DNA from: Corbicula japonica
Lineage: Eukaryota > Mollusca > Bivalvia > Venerida > Cyrenidae
Assembly: GCA_038501625.1 (NCBI GenBank)
Contig: JAZAYU010000010.1
Location: 8,887,380-8,951,379, forward strand
DNA: 64,000 nucleotides
Direction of reading: 5' to 3'
The notes beneath the pieces were generated by a model. The model was not told the origin of the DNA. It ran no database searches and saw only the letters and a program-made list of their open reading frames with translations. The translations under genes were made by a program, and so were the position numbers. Positions 24,908 through 37,788 of this stretch are shown here, in pieces; position 1 is the stretch's first letter; each line of letters opens with the position of its first letter.

Positions 24908-24943
24908 ATGATGAACTATGAGACAGATTCTAAGGAGCAGTAA
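24908..24943 (+). promoter_or_regulatory. Short uORF overlapping the ACSM start codon
   Basis: ATGATG at 24908 opens an 11-codon frame ([11 protein letters not shown]) that ends at TAA 24941-24943, past the main ATG at 24918 in another frame. The main frame has an in-frame TGA at 24912, so 24918 is its first possible Met. If the transcript starts upstream, this overlap could lower translation. The transcription start is not identified. Confidence 0.45.
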
Positions 24944-25118
24944 CCTTGCCCTGTTTACAACATCAGTAAACCAGAAGTTATTTCCCTTGCCACACATCAG
25001 CTGCAAGGGAGTTTCAACTTGGAATTATGAAACTGAGAAGAAGAACTTTAGACTGAAAGCTCCTCCTTATTACAACTTTGCGAGAGATGTCATTGATAAA
25101 TGGGCAGAACAAGAGAAA
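24918..25118 (+). CDS. ACSM: ACSM exon 1 (presequence and N-terminus)
   Basis: Encodes residues 1-67 and ends ...WAEQEK before donor AAA|gtaagt (phase 0). The first ~30 residues ([20 protein letters not shown]...) are rich in Arg/Lys/Ser/Thr/Leu and lack acids, which fits mitochondrial import. The following [17 protein letters not shown] matches the family's NF-A-x-DV-x-D-x-WA start of the adenylation domain. The start is fixed by an in-frame stop six bases upstream. Confidence 0.9.
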
Positions 25119-28100
25119 GTAAGTCAGACAACATGTGATGTCTTCTTGTATTATAATGCATTGGTTTTTAGCTCGACTATTCAAAGAATAGGGGAGCTAT
25201 CCTACTCGCCCCAGTGTCGGCGTCCGTTAAACAAAAAATGCACTTTGGTCCATAACTTGAAAGCTACTTATGATATCAACTTGAAACTTGAAATATATGT
25301 TCACCATCAAATTCTACATCAATACCAACAACACCCATAACTCTGCTACAAATATTTTTCAAGTTATGCCCCTTTTTCACTTAAATTTTGTGTTAAGGAA
25401 AATATGCACTTTGGTCCATAACTTATAAACTACTTGAGATATCAACTTGAAACTTGGAATATATATTCACCATCAAATTCTACATCATTACCAACAAGAC
25501 CCCTAACTCTGCTGTCAATATATTTCAAGTTATGCCCCTTTTTTCATTGATTTTGTGTTAAGCCAAATATGCATTTTGCCCATAACTTTAAAACTACTTG
25601 AGATATTGCCTTGAAACTTGAAATATATTTTCACCATCAAAATCTACATCACAACCAACAAGACCTATAACCCTGCTTCCAATATTTTTCAAATTATGCC
25701 CCTTTTTCACTTAACTTTTGTGTTAAGCAAAATATACACTTGGCCCTTAACTTTAAAACTACTTGAGCTATCACCTTGAAACCTGGAAAATATATTCACC
25801 ATCTAAATCTAGGTCATTATCAACAACACCCATAACTCTGCTACCAATATTTTTCAAGTTATGCCCCTTTTTCACCTAAGCAATTGTCCCGTAATTTTGA
25901 AACAACAGGATATATTACTTTGAAACTTTATATATGTTTGCCATCAGTTTCTAAATCATTATCAACAAGATCCATAAATCTATTGGAAATATTTCTGTAA
26001 GTTATGCCCCTTTTGCATTTACTTTTTACCTCGACTATTCGATATTTCATTGAAACTTTGAATATTTTTTCACCATCAAAATCTACATCATTACTAACAA
26101 GACCCATAACTGTAATACAATTACTCTACAAGTTATGCCCCTTTTTCCACTGTTCCTTTTTTTCACTTATATTTTCACTTAAGTGCGCTTCATCGATAAC
26201 TTTGCAAATACTTTAGGTGTCAACTTCAAACTTCCATTATATTTTCATTTCAGTTCTTTTTCTGTAACATTACTGAAGTGATTGATATTGAACTAAAAGT
26301 AAATGTCTCTTATAAAAAAATACTAACAAGTTTTCTAACAAATCCAGAAATATTTCATAGTTATTCCCCTATTCAGTTTAATATTTATGGTACGCTAAGG
26401 AATTATATCTGTTATTTGAAATGAATTTCTCCCTTACCATTCACTTGTTAATATTTTTCCTGATTGCACATGAATGTATGGTCATAGTTGTTATTGTTTT
26501 AATCTTCAAATTGCATTTGTTTCAAATGATTCGAATAGTCGAGCGTGCTGTCTCCTCTGACAGCTCTTGTGTAACTAGAAGTAGCATGTTTATCTGTTAT
26601 CACATGTTCGTAACTCCTGTTTAAATTATTATGCATGCACGTGTATAAAGACAAAGAACTGTATGATTTAAATTGTAACAGGGCTCTCAATAGACTTGTA
26701 AATCAGGGAGAAGTTTTGTCATATAATATAACTGAATTATGGAGAAGTTTGTCGTCAACAACATTCTTTTCTTATATAGTCTATACAAAATGACTTCTCC
26801 CATAGCTCAAAGAAGGGAGAAGTCCGGTCACTTTTAGGAGACCACTTCTCCCAAGTCTCCCTCTGAGAGCCTGTGTAAATGTCCTTCATCTGGTTTATAA
26901 AATTAGAATTCCATTTGTTTGTGTAAAAGAGGATACCAAAACATTACAAAATACATTTCAGTTTAGTGTGTTTTTAGTACATAACTTAAGTCTTAAGTTC
27001 CATTATGAGAACTTTGAAAGTCACGAAGTGAAAGCTAATAATTAAAATAGACAGAAAATATCTATATTAAATTAACAGTAAATATCTCTGCAATAGATAA
27101 ATGATAAATGACTAAATTAAAAATATGTATTAAGCCTTAATTTAAGGTAACTTCTATGAAATTAAGTCTGTCTTCCAAAATCTGGGATCTTTAATTAGTT
27201 TGCTCTGGTTTGCTTAAAGGAAATTGGAAACTTTAATTCTGCGGACACATCATAGTTAATTATAGGTGGTTTGTATAATTTCTAAGTTGTTACCTTGTAA
27301 CATCTCATAATAACAGGCCTAAATCTATAAAATTTTATAATTATATACTTACTGTAAACGTAAGAATACCCTAGTTTTTTGTTGGGTATTTTGAATTAAT
27401 AAATTTTCATGTCTGTTTGCTTTACATTTTATAACCTGCCTTGATAGTATTATTTACATAAAATTTGTACAGTGAAAATACTTTAGGAACTGGACAGAGG
27501 TGGTTTTGATGGTAGGGTAGTCTTTATTCCAGGGAGAAACTAGTTCAAAAGTGTTAAAAGCATTGGGCTTATTATCAAATGATATTGCCTCTACCTGGGA
27601 GCAAACCCACGCCTAGCCCTGCAATTCTGACAGTGCAACCAATTGAGCTAACTGTGACAACCCCAAAAAAAGGTTGATCAGTTAGCCCTGATAGACGTTA
27701 CCATTACTGCATGACAATGGTGACGGGTTAATTTTTCTTATAACAGTACTGACTATATGTACGGGGAGACTTTTTACCGCTGCCACACTTCACTAACAGG
27801 GCTACTGTGAAGTAGCACTACTATCAGGTTGATCTGTTGTTTTTGTTGTTTTTTCCCAGTTGTAAGTCCCTCATGCTTCAATCCTTTCCTCCATATATAC
27901 GCATTTTTACGCATGTGGGACCAGTGTAGATTCAGATCAGCTGGCACATCCGTGCCATCTGATCAGGATCTGCACTGGTCGCATTTTGGTCAGAAATAAA
28001 CTTAACAAATCATAAAGCGAATAGTGCAGATACTGATCAGACGGCATGGATGTGCCGGCTGATCTGGATCTACACTGTTCGCCCACGCAATAAAGGTGTG

Positions 28101-31100
28101 TCTATGGAGGAAAGGGTTATGAGGACATTATGATGTAGACATACTAACTGGAGGGAGACCCCATGTGCACCTGCAGGCAATTTTCAGGCTCGAGTAGGCA
28201 CCTGGGTAGAACCACCTACTCGTGCAAGCTAGCTGCTTAGCTTCCTCACATAAAAGATCTTGACCCTGGTAGGTCTCAACCTGAAGGGCTAGTGGTTCTC
28301 AGTCGGAAACCTTAACCACTCGGCCACAGACATTCCCCATCAGGTTGATCTTATTTCGGGAGTTGTTTTTATGATGAGTTTTACTGTAAATGTTTTTAGC
28401 TTGATTATTAAATTTGAAGAAAGGGGCTGCTATCCTACTCGCCCAAGTAAATGTGGTGGCATTGGCTTCAAGGTCTGTTTAACCCTTTCCTCCATATATA
28501 CGCATTTTTACGCATGTGCGACCAGTGTAGATCCTGATCAGCCGGCACATCCGTGCCGTCTGATCAGGATCTGCACTGGTTGCATTTTTGTCAGAAATAA
28601 CCTTATGAATAAAAAAGCCAACAGTTTAGATTCTGATCAACAGCATGGATGTGCTGGCTGATCTGGATCTACACTGTTTGCCCACGCAATGAAGGTATGT
28701 CTATGGGGGAAAGGGTTAAGTTTTTATGCACTTGTTCTGTAACTAGTATAGATAGCAATTTGAAACTTCACCATTATATTCTGCATAATTATCAACTCTT
28801 CTTCAAACATTTTTAAGTTACGACCCTTTTGAAACATAAGGTTTTTGTTTTAATGTTTTGATGCACTTGTTTAATAATTTAAATCTGCTAGAGATATCAG
28901 CTTCCAGCTTGAATGTTTTTTCATCATAATAATTCATCTTCAGCGATTCCTATAAGAAACATTTCTCTACTTTAGAAATTTTTCTTTAAGTTACAACACA
29001 GATGAGCTTGCACCTCTATGCAGTCAATTCAGCATCTTGATCTACGCTGAGCCCAAGATCATAAAACTAAGTTTTGAGAGATCAGTCTCAAATCTCAAGG
29101 ATCTGATTGGCTGAAATGGCGACTGGTCGCCATTTCAGCCAATCAGATGCTTGAGATTTGAGACTGATCTCCAGATTTAGTTTTATGATCTTGGGCACTG
29201 GTTGCATTTGCATGTAGATTAATTAGGCAGAGCTTTTTCCCCAATGGGGAAAGGTTACCCTTCCCCTACAATTGGGAAATTTGTGTGTCGTAAAATCTTG
29301 AAATTGGGAAAAAAATTAGTAGCACAATAAGCTTTTAGTGATGTAAATGTTATGCCAGAATTAAGTTACTGCAAATCCAATGACTGCCTTTCTATACACA
29401 TGTCTGTACTTATTTACTGATAATGACTGAGTAAGAGTCTAACGGGATCGATGATAAGAGTTACTCCCATTTGTACAGTACGGTTTGTTTATGCTGTAAG
29501 ATATTTCTTGCAAAAAAACTCTCTTGTCAATAGGGAAATGGCACTGTTTGTTGTTGGGAACAGTAGTTTTGGGATTGGGAAAGGTCCGGTGATTGAATTG
29601 GGAAGTTTCCTGTCAGGTTTGGGAATGGTACCCTTTTGGGGAGGTAGTTAAAGAAGGAAAAAAAACTCTGTTAGGTTATTTCTGCTAAAGATGCTTACAG
29701 AATAGATCCTTATCAGACTCCTTTTGATCTGCACTTAGTACCCATGGGATATCAGCGATAACTCACAGAGTACAGGATGTTAAATCAATACATTGTATTA
29801 TTACGTAAAATGCTGTTACACAGTTATGGGGTTATTAATTTCATGGATCAGTTTAATCATGAAATTCACATCAGTAAGCACCCTGCTGACAGAATGCATA
29901 TTATGTGTATTTTCAGAGGGGTGAACGAGGCAGTAACCCAGCTTTCTGGTGGATTGATGAATCGGGACGTGAACTGAAGTGGTCATTCCAGGATGTTTCA
30001 TATCAATCCAAGCTGTAAACTTTCAATATTTCTGTTTGGCTGCTTGGGACATGTTGATCCAAATTTAATGAATGATATAGAGGATATTTGTTTTTACCAG
30101 TGTAAGATAGAAATATATTTCACCGAGTGAGCTCCGGAATTCATATTTTCATGAGTGGCGAAGCCACGAGTATAAATACTTAATTCTGGAGTTCACGAGT
30201 GAAATATATTTCTATCTTTCGCTGGTTAAAGTAAATTTTCTTTTTATTTTATGCTTTTACAGCACAATTTACATGAATTTGACAGAAAAGTTGCATGAAA
30301 TGACACCAAAACGTTTGTACCAAAATCGGAGCCCGTTTTCAAAACGTTCTCATTAGGAATGTTCTGTACGTTTGGGTACCAACGTGAAAAAACAGTGAAA
30401 TACCACTTTTATTTCACCGGGAAAATTCTATACTTCACTGGAAAGCATAAAATAAAAAAACTTTTTATTTCCATTTACGTTTCCATGCAAAAAATTAAGT
30501 ATTGTTGTAAATATACCATGAGAAAATGGACTAAATTTTTATTTATAATGAAAATGATTTCTCTAATTTTGATGTTGTTAATGTTTAACCTTTTTCGGCA
30601 AGTTGGATATTACCCAATTTCTACATATTAGAGCATTGGCATGAAAGTTTACACACTAACTTAATAGTTCACAGGCCATGACCCTGACAAGTTACATAAC
30701 TCTTGGTACCTTATTTCTGGGGTTGTCTCCCCATTTTATACTTAGAGAAATGGTTAACCTGTTTTGTCAAGTTGGATATTTCTCAATTTCTACAAAGAAC
30801 AGTAGCATGAAAGTTTACACACTAACTTAACAAAACATTGGTCTTAACCCTGACAAGTTACATAACACTGGCTATCTTATTTCTGGGGTTATCTCCCCAT
30901 TTTGTACTCAGAGATAAATGGTTAACCTGTTTCGGAAAGTTGGATATTTCTCAATTTCTGCAAAGAGCATTGGCATGAAAGTTTACACGCTTACTTTACA
31001 CACTTACCGTTCTTAACAGTGCACAGGTCATGACCCTGACAAATAACATAACTCTAGAAACCTTATTTCTTGGGTTATTTCCCCATTTTGTACTAAGAGA

Positions 31101-34100
31101 AATGGTTAACCTCTTTCAGCAAGTTGGATATTTCTCTATTTCGATGATACTTGCATCACCAGTGTTTCTACAAAATGTCTAGGCATTACATTAAATACTG
31201 TAAATGTAGCAGTTTTGTCTTGAATAATCTGTACTAAATAATCTTAGATTATAGGTTACATTACTTGAGTTTTATGTTAAATTCTTTTTATGTACAGGAA
31301 GTATTTTCATTTTTTAGAACTAAACTTGTGATTTCAGTTGCTGTTTTAACAGTGTGTTAACATTTTCAATTTGTAGTGTGACAAACTTTGCTACCGGGGA
31401 CATAATGTGTTTTCCAAACACAACTTCTTGTTAAATGTATAGGTATTCAAAGATTATAGTCCAGTAATTGTTCTTTAAGTGACACAGGAGTACATGAGTG
31501 CACATGTTCTATTCTTTTCTATTTCAGTGTTGCCAATGTACTTAAGGTGGCCTGTAAACTTCAGCCTAATGATGTCATGATCGTGATATTACCCAGAATT
31601 CCCCAGTGGTGGGCAATCAATGTAGCGGCCATAAGAGCAGGCAAGTTTCCTAATGAGGCATCTGCCCTTTGGCAAAATTTCATGCTGAAATTTTGCTTCA
31701 TTCCACCCTAAATAAATTGCATATTTGAGTGTTAAAGCAAACCATATTAACACTGTAATCTGATCAGGAACTACACAGTTGGCTTTGAGATTTATTTCTG
31801 ACCAAGATATGACCAGTGCAGATCCAGATATTCTTGCATACCAGATCAGGTCATCCGGTGTTTTCACCTGTGTAGGAAATTTCAATCCTACACCCCCCAT
31901 GTAGAATGAGTCACGTGAGTGACGTCACGTCTTCAAGTATCTAATATATTCAAGTTAGTGATGTCATTTATAAAAAAAGGTTTGTGTTAACGTCAATATT
32001 TCAGCATAAGGAAAATAAGTTAAATTATATATTTCTACAGAAATGTTATACATAATAAAAGGTATGCAAGAAAAAGTATCTTGCATGAGACATTCGGTAA
32101 AGATAGAAAAATCTGTCACCTCGGGTGAACTGTTTTGGCGGGAACTCGGCAGAGTCTTGTTCCCGCAAAACAGTTAACCCTCGGTCACAGATTTTTTCAT
32201 CTTCACCTCACACTCATGCATGATACTTATAAGATGGCATGGATGTGCCGGCTGATTTGGATCTACAATTGTCGCACACACGTAAAAAGGCATACATATG
32301 AATTAAAGGGTTAATCAGGTCTACTGAAGCTCTTGCATTATTTATATTTTTTATGATTTATTTCAGGAATAATTTTAAGCCCAGGAACAACTTTGTTAAG
32401 ACCCTATGATATAAAGTACAGGATAAATGCAGCAAATGCTAAGTGCATCATTACCAATCCGGAGTGTGCCGATAACGTGGATGAGGTATGCAAATTATCT
32501 TTCTTATGTACAGTCGAGTCGCGATTTTACGAATCGCGATTTTACGAAATAACGGTATACTACGAATAAGGCGGTCGGTCCCGTCCGTATTCCTTCTTTA
32601 TTCAATGCAAAAAAGATGCGATCGAACGAAACGCGATTTAACGAAAACTGCGATTTAGCGAATAATTTTGACAGTCCCTTAAGCTTATTTACAATGTAAT
32701 AAAGACGCAATTTTACGAATTTCGGTCAGGCAGGTGATTTTCACACCTTTTCGAGCGATAACCGTTTTTTGTATCGTTAAGCAATTATCGACCCAAGCAG
32801 TTGTGACACAAAATGCTCTGTAAACAACTATCGGGCGTGTGTGGTTGTAACAAACAGTTTGAGTGATTAAATGTCAAATGTTTAAAGAGTGATTAAATGT
32901 CAAATGTTTAAAATTGTATAAAATCTGAAACACGCGAATTACTTGTCATTCTACTTCTGCCATTTAATTCTGCATAATCTTATTACTACGGCGAGTATTA
33001 ATTCAGTAAATTGAAATCGGCATTCTGAGAAATTTCGCGAAGGGCCCGGTTTTTTTCAGGGGAGGATAGCTGAATTTTAATTGATTAATGATAACATGTA
33101 ATTTTACAATAAAATAACTAATGCGAATATATTCTTTGTCACTTTATTTATTGACCTTGACATATCACAACAATAACACATTATGTCATATAACGACCAT
33201 GACGATTTGCGGCGGTAAACAACCAAAACTATCAAAAATGCGATACTACGAAAAATGCTATACTACGAATAATCGGCTTGGTCCGATGCCTATTCGTAAA
33301 ATCGCGACTGGACTGTATGTGATAAATAAGGCTTTGTAAATTAGAAATAACTGTATGTTTTTACAGTTTTTATTGTGATCAATTATGTCATATTTAGTTG
33401 AAAATGTTTTATTTAATATAATGAAAGAAAATACTGAGTTGAGCATGAAAAAAGATTTATGATCACCGGGCCAGGAGATTGGTCTCAAATTTAAAGCAAA
33501 TGATTGGTTGAAATGGAGACTAGTAAAATGCTGGAGATTTGAGATTAAGTTTCAGTTTTATAATTATTATGGGTGTTGAGTACGTAACAAAGTGGGGATT
33601 CAATAGAAAAAAGTGCTTTGAATAACATAACCAAGGTGTTAGCATTGAACTGTAGCAAATATTATCTTGAATACAGCTTTTAGATGAATATGTGTCCCTT
33701 AAAAGTTTTTTAAATTTTACATTATTGATTATTCCTTATCAAATGCTCAAAGGAATGGTTTGCACATACTGTAAACCAATAAATATTCACATGTCAAATG
33801 TTTGCATTTGGCAAGGTTGGACATATTTTACAATATTCATTTTTACATTTTTTTGCCCCCACAAAGTGGGAGGCATATAGAGTTGCACTCGTCCGTACAA
33901 CTGTCCGTACGTCCCAAATCTTGTGGCATCAACTCCTCATAAACTATCAAGCAGATTTCTTTCAAACTTGCACAGAGTATCAAGCAGGATTTGTAGATGA
34001 TCATAAAGATTTTTTCCTGCGTCCATTTTTACCAGAGTTATAGCCCTTTGTTAATTTCGGTAATTAAATCTTGTGGCATTCACTCCTCATGAACTATCAA

Positions 34101-37100
34101 GTGGACTTCTTTCAAACTAGCACATGATCAAGCAGGATGTGTACATGATAGGAAAGAAAATATTTTTTTCCTTCGACCATTTTTACATTTTTTTGCCCCC
34201 ACGAAGTGGGAGGCATATAGAGTTGCACTCGTCCGTATGACTGTCCGTACGTCCCAAATCTTGTGGCATCAACTCCTCATAAACTATCAGGCAGATTTCT
34301 TTCAAACTTGCACAGATTATCAAGCAGGATTTGTAGATGATCGTAAAGATTTTTTCCTGCGTCCATTTTTACCAGAGTTATGGCCCTTTGTTAATTTCGG
34401 TAATTAAATCTTGTGGCATAAACTCCTCATTAGCTATCAGGTGGATTTCTTTCAAACTAGCACAGATGATCAAGCAGGATGTGTAGATGATTGTAATGAA
34501 ACGATTTTTTTCTGTGACTATTTTTACCAGAGTTATTGCCCTTTGTTAATTTTACTTATAAAAATTTGCAGCATCAACTCCACATTTTAATATTTGGCTG
34601 ATTTCTTTCAAACTTGCACAGATGATTAGACATGATGTGTAGATTGTTGTAAAGGTCATTGTCTTGCAATGATTTTCACCAGAGTTATGGCCCTTGTTAA
34701 AGTTAGTCATAAAATTGTGTGGCACTTTCTCCTCATTTACTAGTCATGATCACCACATGTTGTTAATACCTGATTCACAATTGTGTTACAAATGTTGTTC
34801 CAGCAGTGGGGGCATCAGTGTCCTGAGGACACAGTCTAGTTGTATTTTTTTTTTAATAATACATAATCCTGCAGAAAATTTTTTTTGCATTTCAGTGCCA
34901 TCCATGAATATACTGAAAATTAGTTAGTTGCAAATATTTGTTGGTTTACAGTAAGGGAGGGACAATGGAAAAGCCTGAAATTTTGCCAGATACATAAATT
35001 CAATTTTGTTATCCATAATCAAAATTTAAATGAAATTAATTATTCAAATTTTACAGATCTAATCTATGTTTTGAATTGTTTTTTTTACAGGTTGTGGAAG
35101 CCTGCCCTTCATTAGAGACAAAAATTTTGGTTGGGGAAGGCAAAACCAGGTGACTTAGCATTGTTTGTATTTTGATTTATAGTCTGTACCTAACTTGAAC
35201 CTGTAGCCAAGACAAGTCTTCATTTCAGCCAATCAGATGCTTGAGATTTGAGACTGGTCTCTAAACTCAGTTTATGATCTGGTACTCAGTTTATTATCTT
35301 GGGCTTAGATCTGTTACTGAAACTCAGTGAAGAGATTCTCCAAAGATGGCTTGTAAAAAGCACACGTTATCAGAAAATCAGAAATTTTTCCTGTTAGTAA
35401 TAACAGCCTTAATCATACAAATGAAATTATATGTTGGTTTTTCAAGGCAGTCCTTGAATTGTCACGTAGCTTTGAAGGTTTTATATGTTATAATTAGGGA
35501 TGTAAATGAAGGTTCGAAAATTAGAATGTTCAGGTAAGATTATGAATATTGGAATGCATTGTAAGCATTTGAATGTTCCTGAAAAGTCAATAATAACTAT
35601 GATAGAGTGAAAATTCTTGTTTCTTTTTTAACCCTTTCCTCCATATATACGCAATTTCATGCATGTGAGACCAGTGAAGATCCAGATCAGCCGGCACATC
35701 TGTGTGGTCTGATCAGGATCTGCACTGGTCGCAATTTGGTCAGAAATAATCTAATGAATAAAAAAGCGAACAGTTTAGATCCTGATCAGACAGCTGATCT
35801 GGATCTAAACTGTTCATCCACGCAATAAAGGTGTATCTATGGAGGAAAGGGTTAAAGCTAAGTATCAATATCAAAAAAGGTCAATCAAGAAGGTTTGATA
35901 TTAATTTGACATACATACTGTAATGTAGATAACATGTCTGTATATTGACTGTATATTGACTTCTATGCGCGAGAGCATTCTAATATAATAAAAAAAGAAA
36001 GTATGTTTAAAAAATATTGTATTATTTACTGCATATTGTAATGCTGATTCAAATTAGGAAATCAATCAAGCCATTCATTAATGAAAATAAAAAAAATAAA
36101 GTTATTTACGATTCTTTTAATATCAATTACTCTTTGAAACTCATGTGCAAAATAACGATTAGGGGTGCCCGAAAAGTGACAATATTTAGACTGCCTTGTT
36201 CATTTAACACATGTCTACCAGAGATTTTTCTTTGATAGTATATTAAATACTTCTAAAAAAGTTATAGAGGTAGATCTGTAGACAGACTCATGCTCCGATA
36301 AATAAACCAACCTTTAAAATTTTGGAACACTTGGACAGTTTGTATGACAGTTTCATTGCATTGGGGAACTTAAAGGTTTTCTGAAAAATACAGTCATCGT
36401 CAGTATGGAAAATTACATTCTTTAGAATTATCCAGTTCCAACTTTCCATTATTAAACAAAACTTTTCCATTCATTTTATAAACTTTTCCATTAATTATAT
36501 TTTGTTCTTTACTGTCCAGAAAATGAACTAATATATTCTGACATGATTTAAAAACTGTGCATAGGAAACATACATGGTAAAATGTTAGAAATAAGATTTG
36601 TTAATCATTTAAGCCTTTCCTCCATAGATACACCTTTTTTGCGAGGGCGAAAAGTTTAGATCCAGATCAGCGGGCACATCCGTGCCATCTGATCAGGATC
36701 TTAACTGTTCGCCTTTTTGATTAGTTAGGTTATGTCTGACCAAAATGCGGCCAGTGCAGATTCTGATCGGACGGCTGATCTGGATCTACACTGGTCGCAT
36801 TATGCGTAAAAAGCCGTATATATGGAGTAAAGGGTTAATACAAAAATCATGAAGAATTTATTGAGAAAATCATTTTGACATCTAACAGAAGCAAGAACAG
36901 TTGTAAATACATGTTTTCAGGGGATTTAACTCTTTCCTCCATATATACACATTTTTACGCATATGCGACCAGTGTTGATTCAGATCAGCCGGGAAATCTG
37001 TGTTGGCTGATCACATTCTGCACTGGTTGCCTTTTGGTCAGAAATAACCTAATGAATAAAAAAGCAAACAGTTAAGATCCTGATTAGACGGCACGGTTGT

Positions 37101-37746
37101 GCCGGCTGATCTGGATCTAAACAGTTCGCCCACACAATAAAGGTGTGTCTATGGAGGAAAGGGTTAACATGCATAAATCACAATAAGTAGAATATAATTC
37201 ATATGTGTACTGCATCAGTATTTGAAACAACATTTTAAACATTAAACAGGGGTTCCATTTGACCCGGTAGTTGACACTTTGACTTGAAATTTTCAAAAAG
37301 CCTCATTTTGACCCCTTTGATTTTAATTTAAGGGTCATTTTGCCTGATATTAGGGTTATTTTGGCAATTATTTGGCAGAAACCACTGAAATTCATCATTG
37401 ACCCTAGAGATTCTGTAGCTTGTAAAACCTCTGATAAAATATGAAATAAAAACAATATATATATGAAAATAAAAAGCATTCTATTTCTTCATAACATTAA
37501 CTATTTAGCTTTCACGCAAATGTCAAAGTTATGCTTTGTTACATGGCAAGCATGTGATTAAGTCATGTTTTATGACATTTTCAAAACAACTGATAAAAAT
37601 GCATGTTGTCTGCTTGCATTTAATGACAGCTTATTTGTTAAAAATAGGTTGTTAATAACTTTGTTAAAATTATATCAATGACGTTTGGGTTAAAACAGGT
37701 ACTCAATCCTCATTTAATTTAGGAAATTTCAGGAATTTAATAATGA

Positions 37747-37788
<42 letters not shown>

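Noticed and set aside
27588..28336. tRNA genes on the minus strand
   Set aside because: Only A and B boxes are recognisable. Acceptor and anticodon stems do not form and a SINE body follows.
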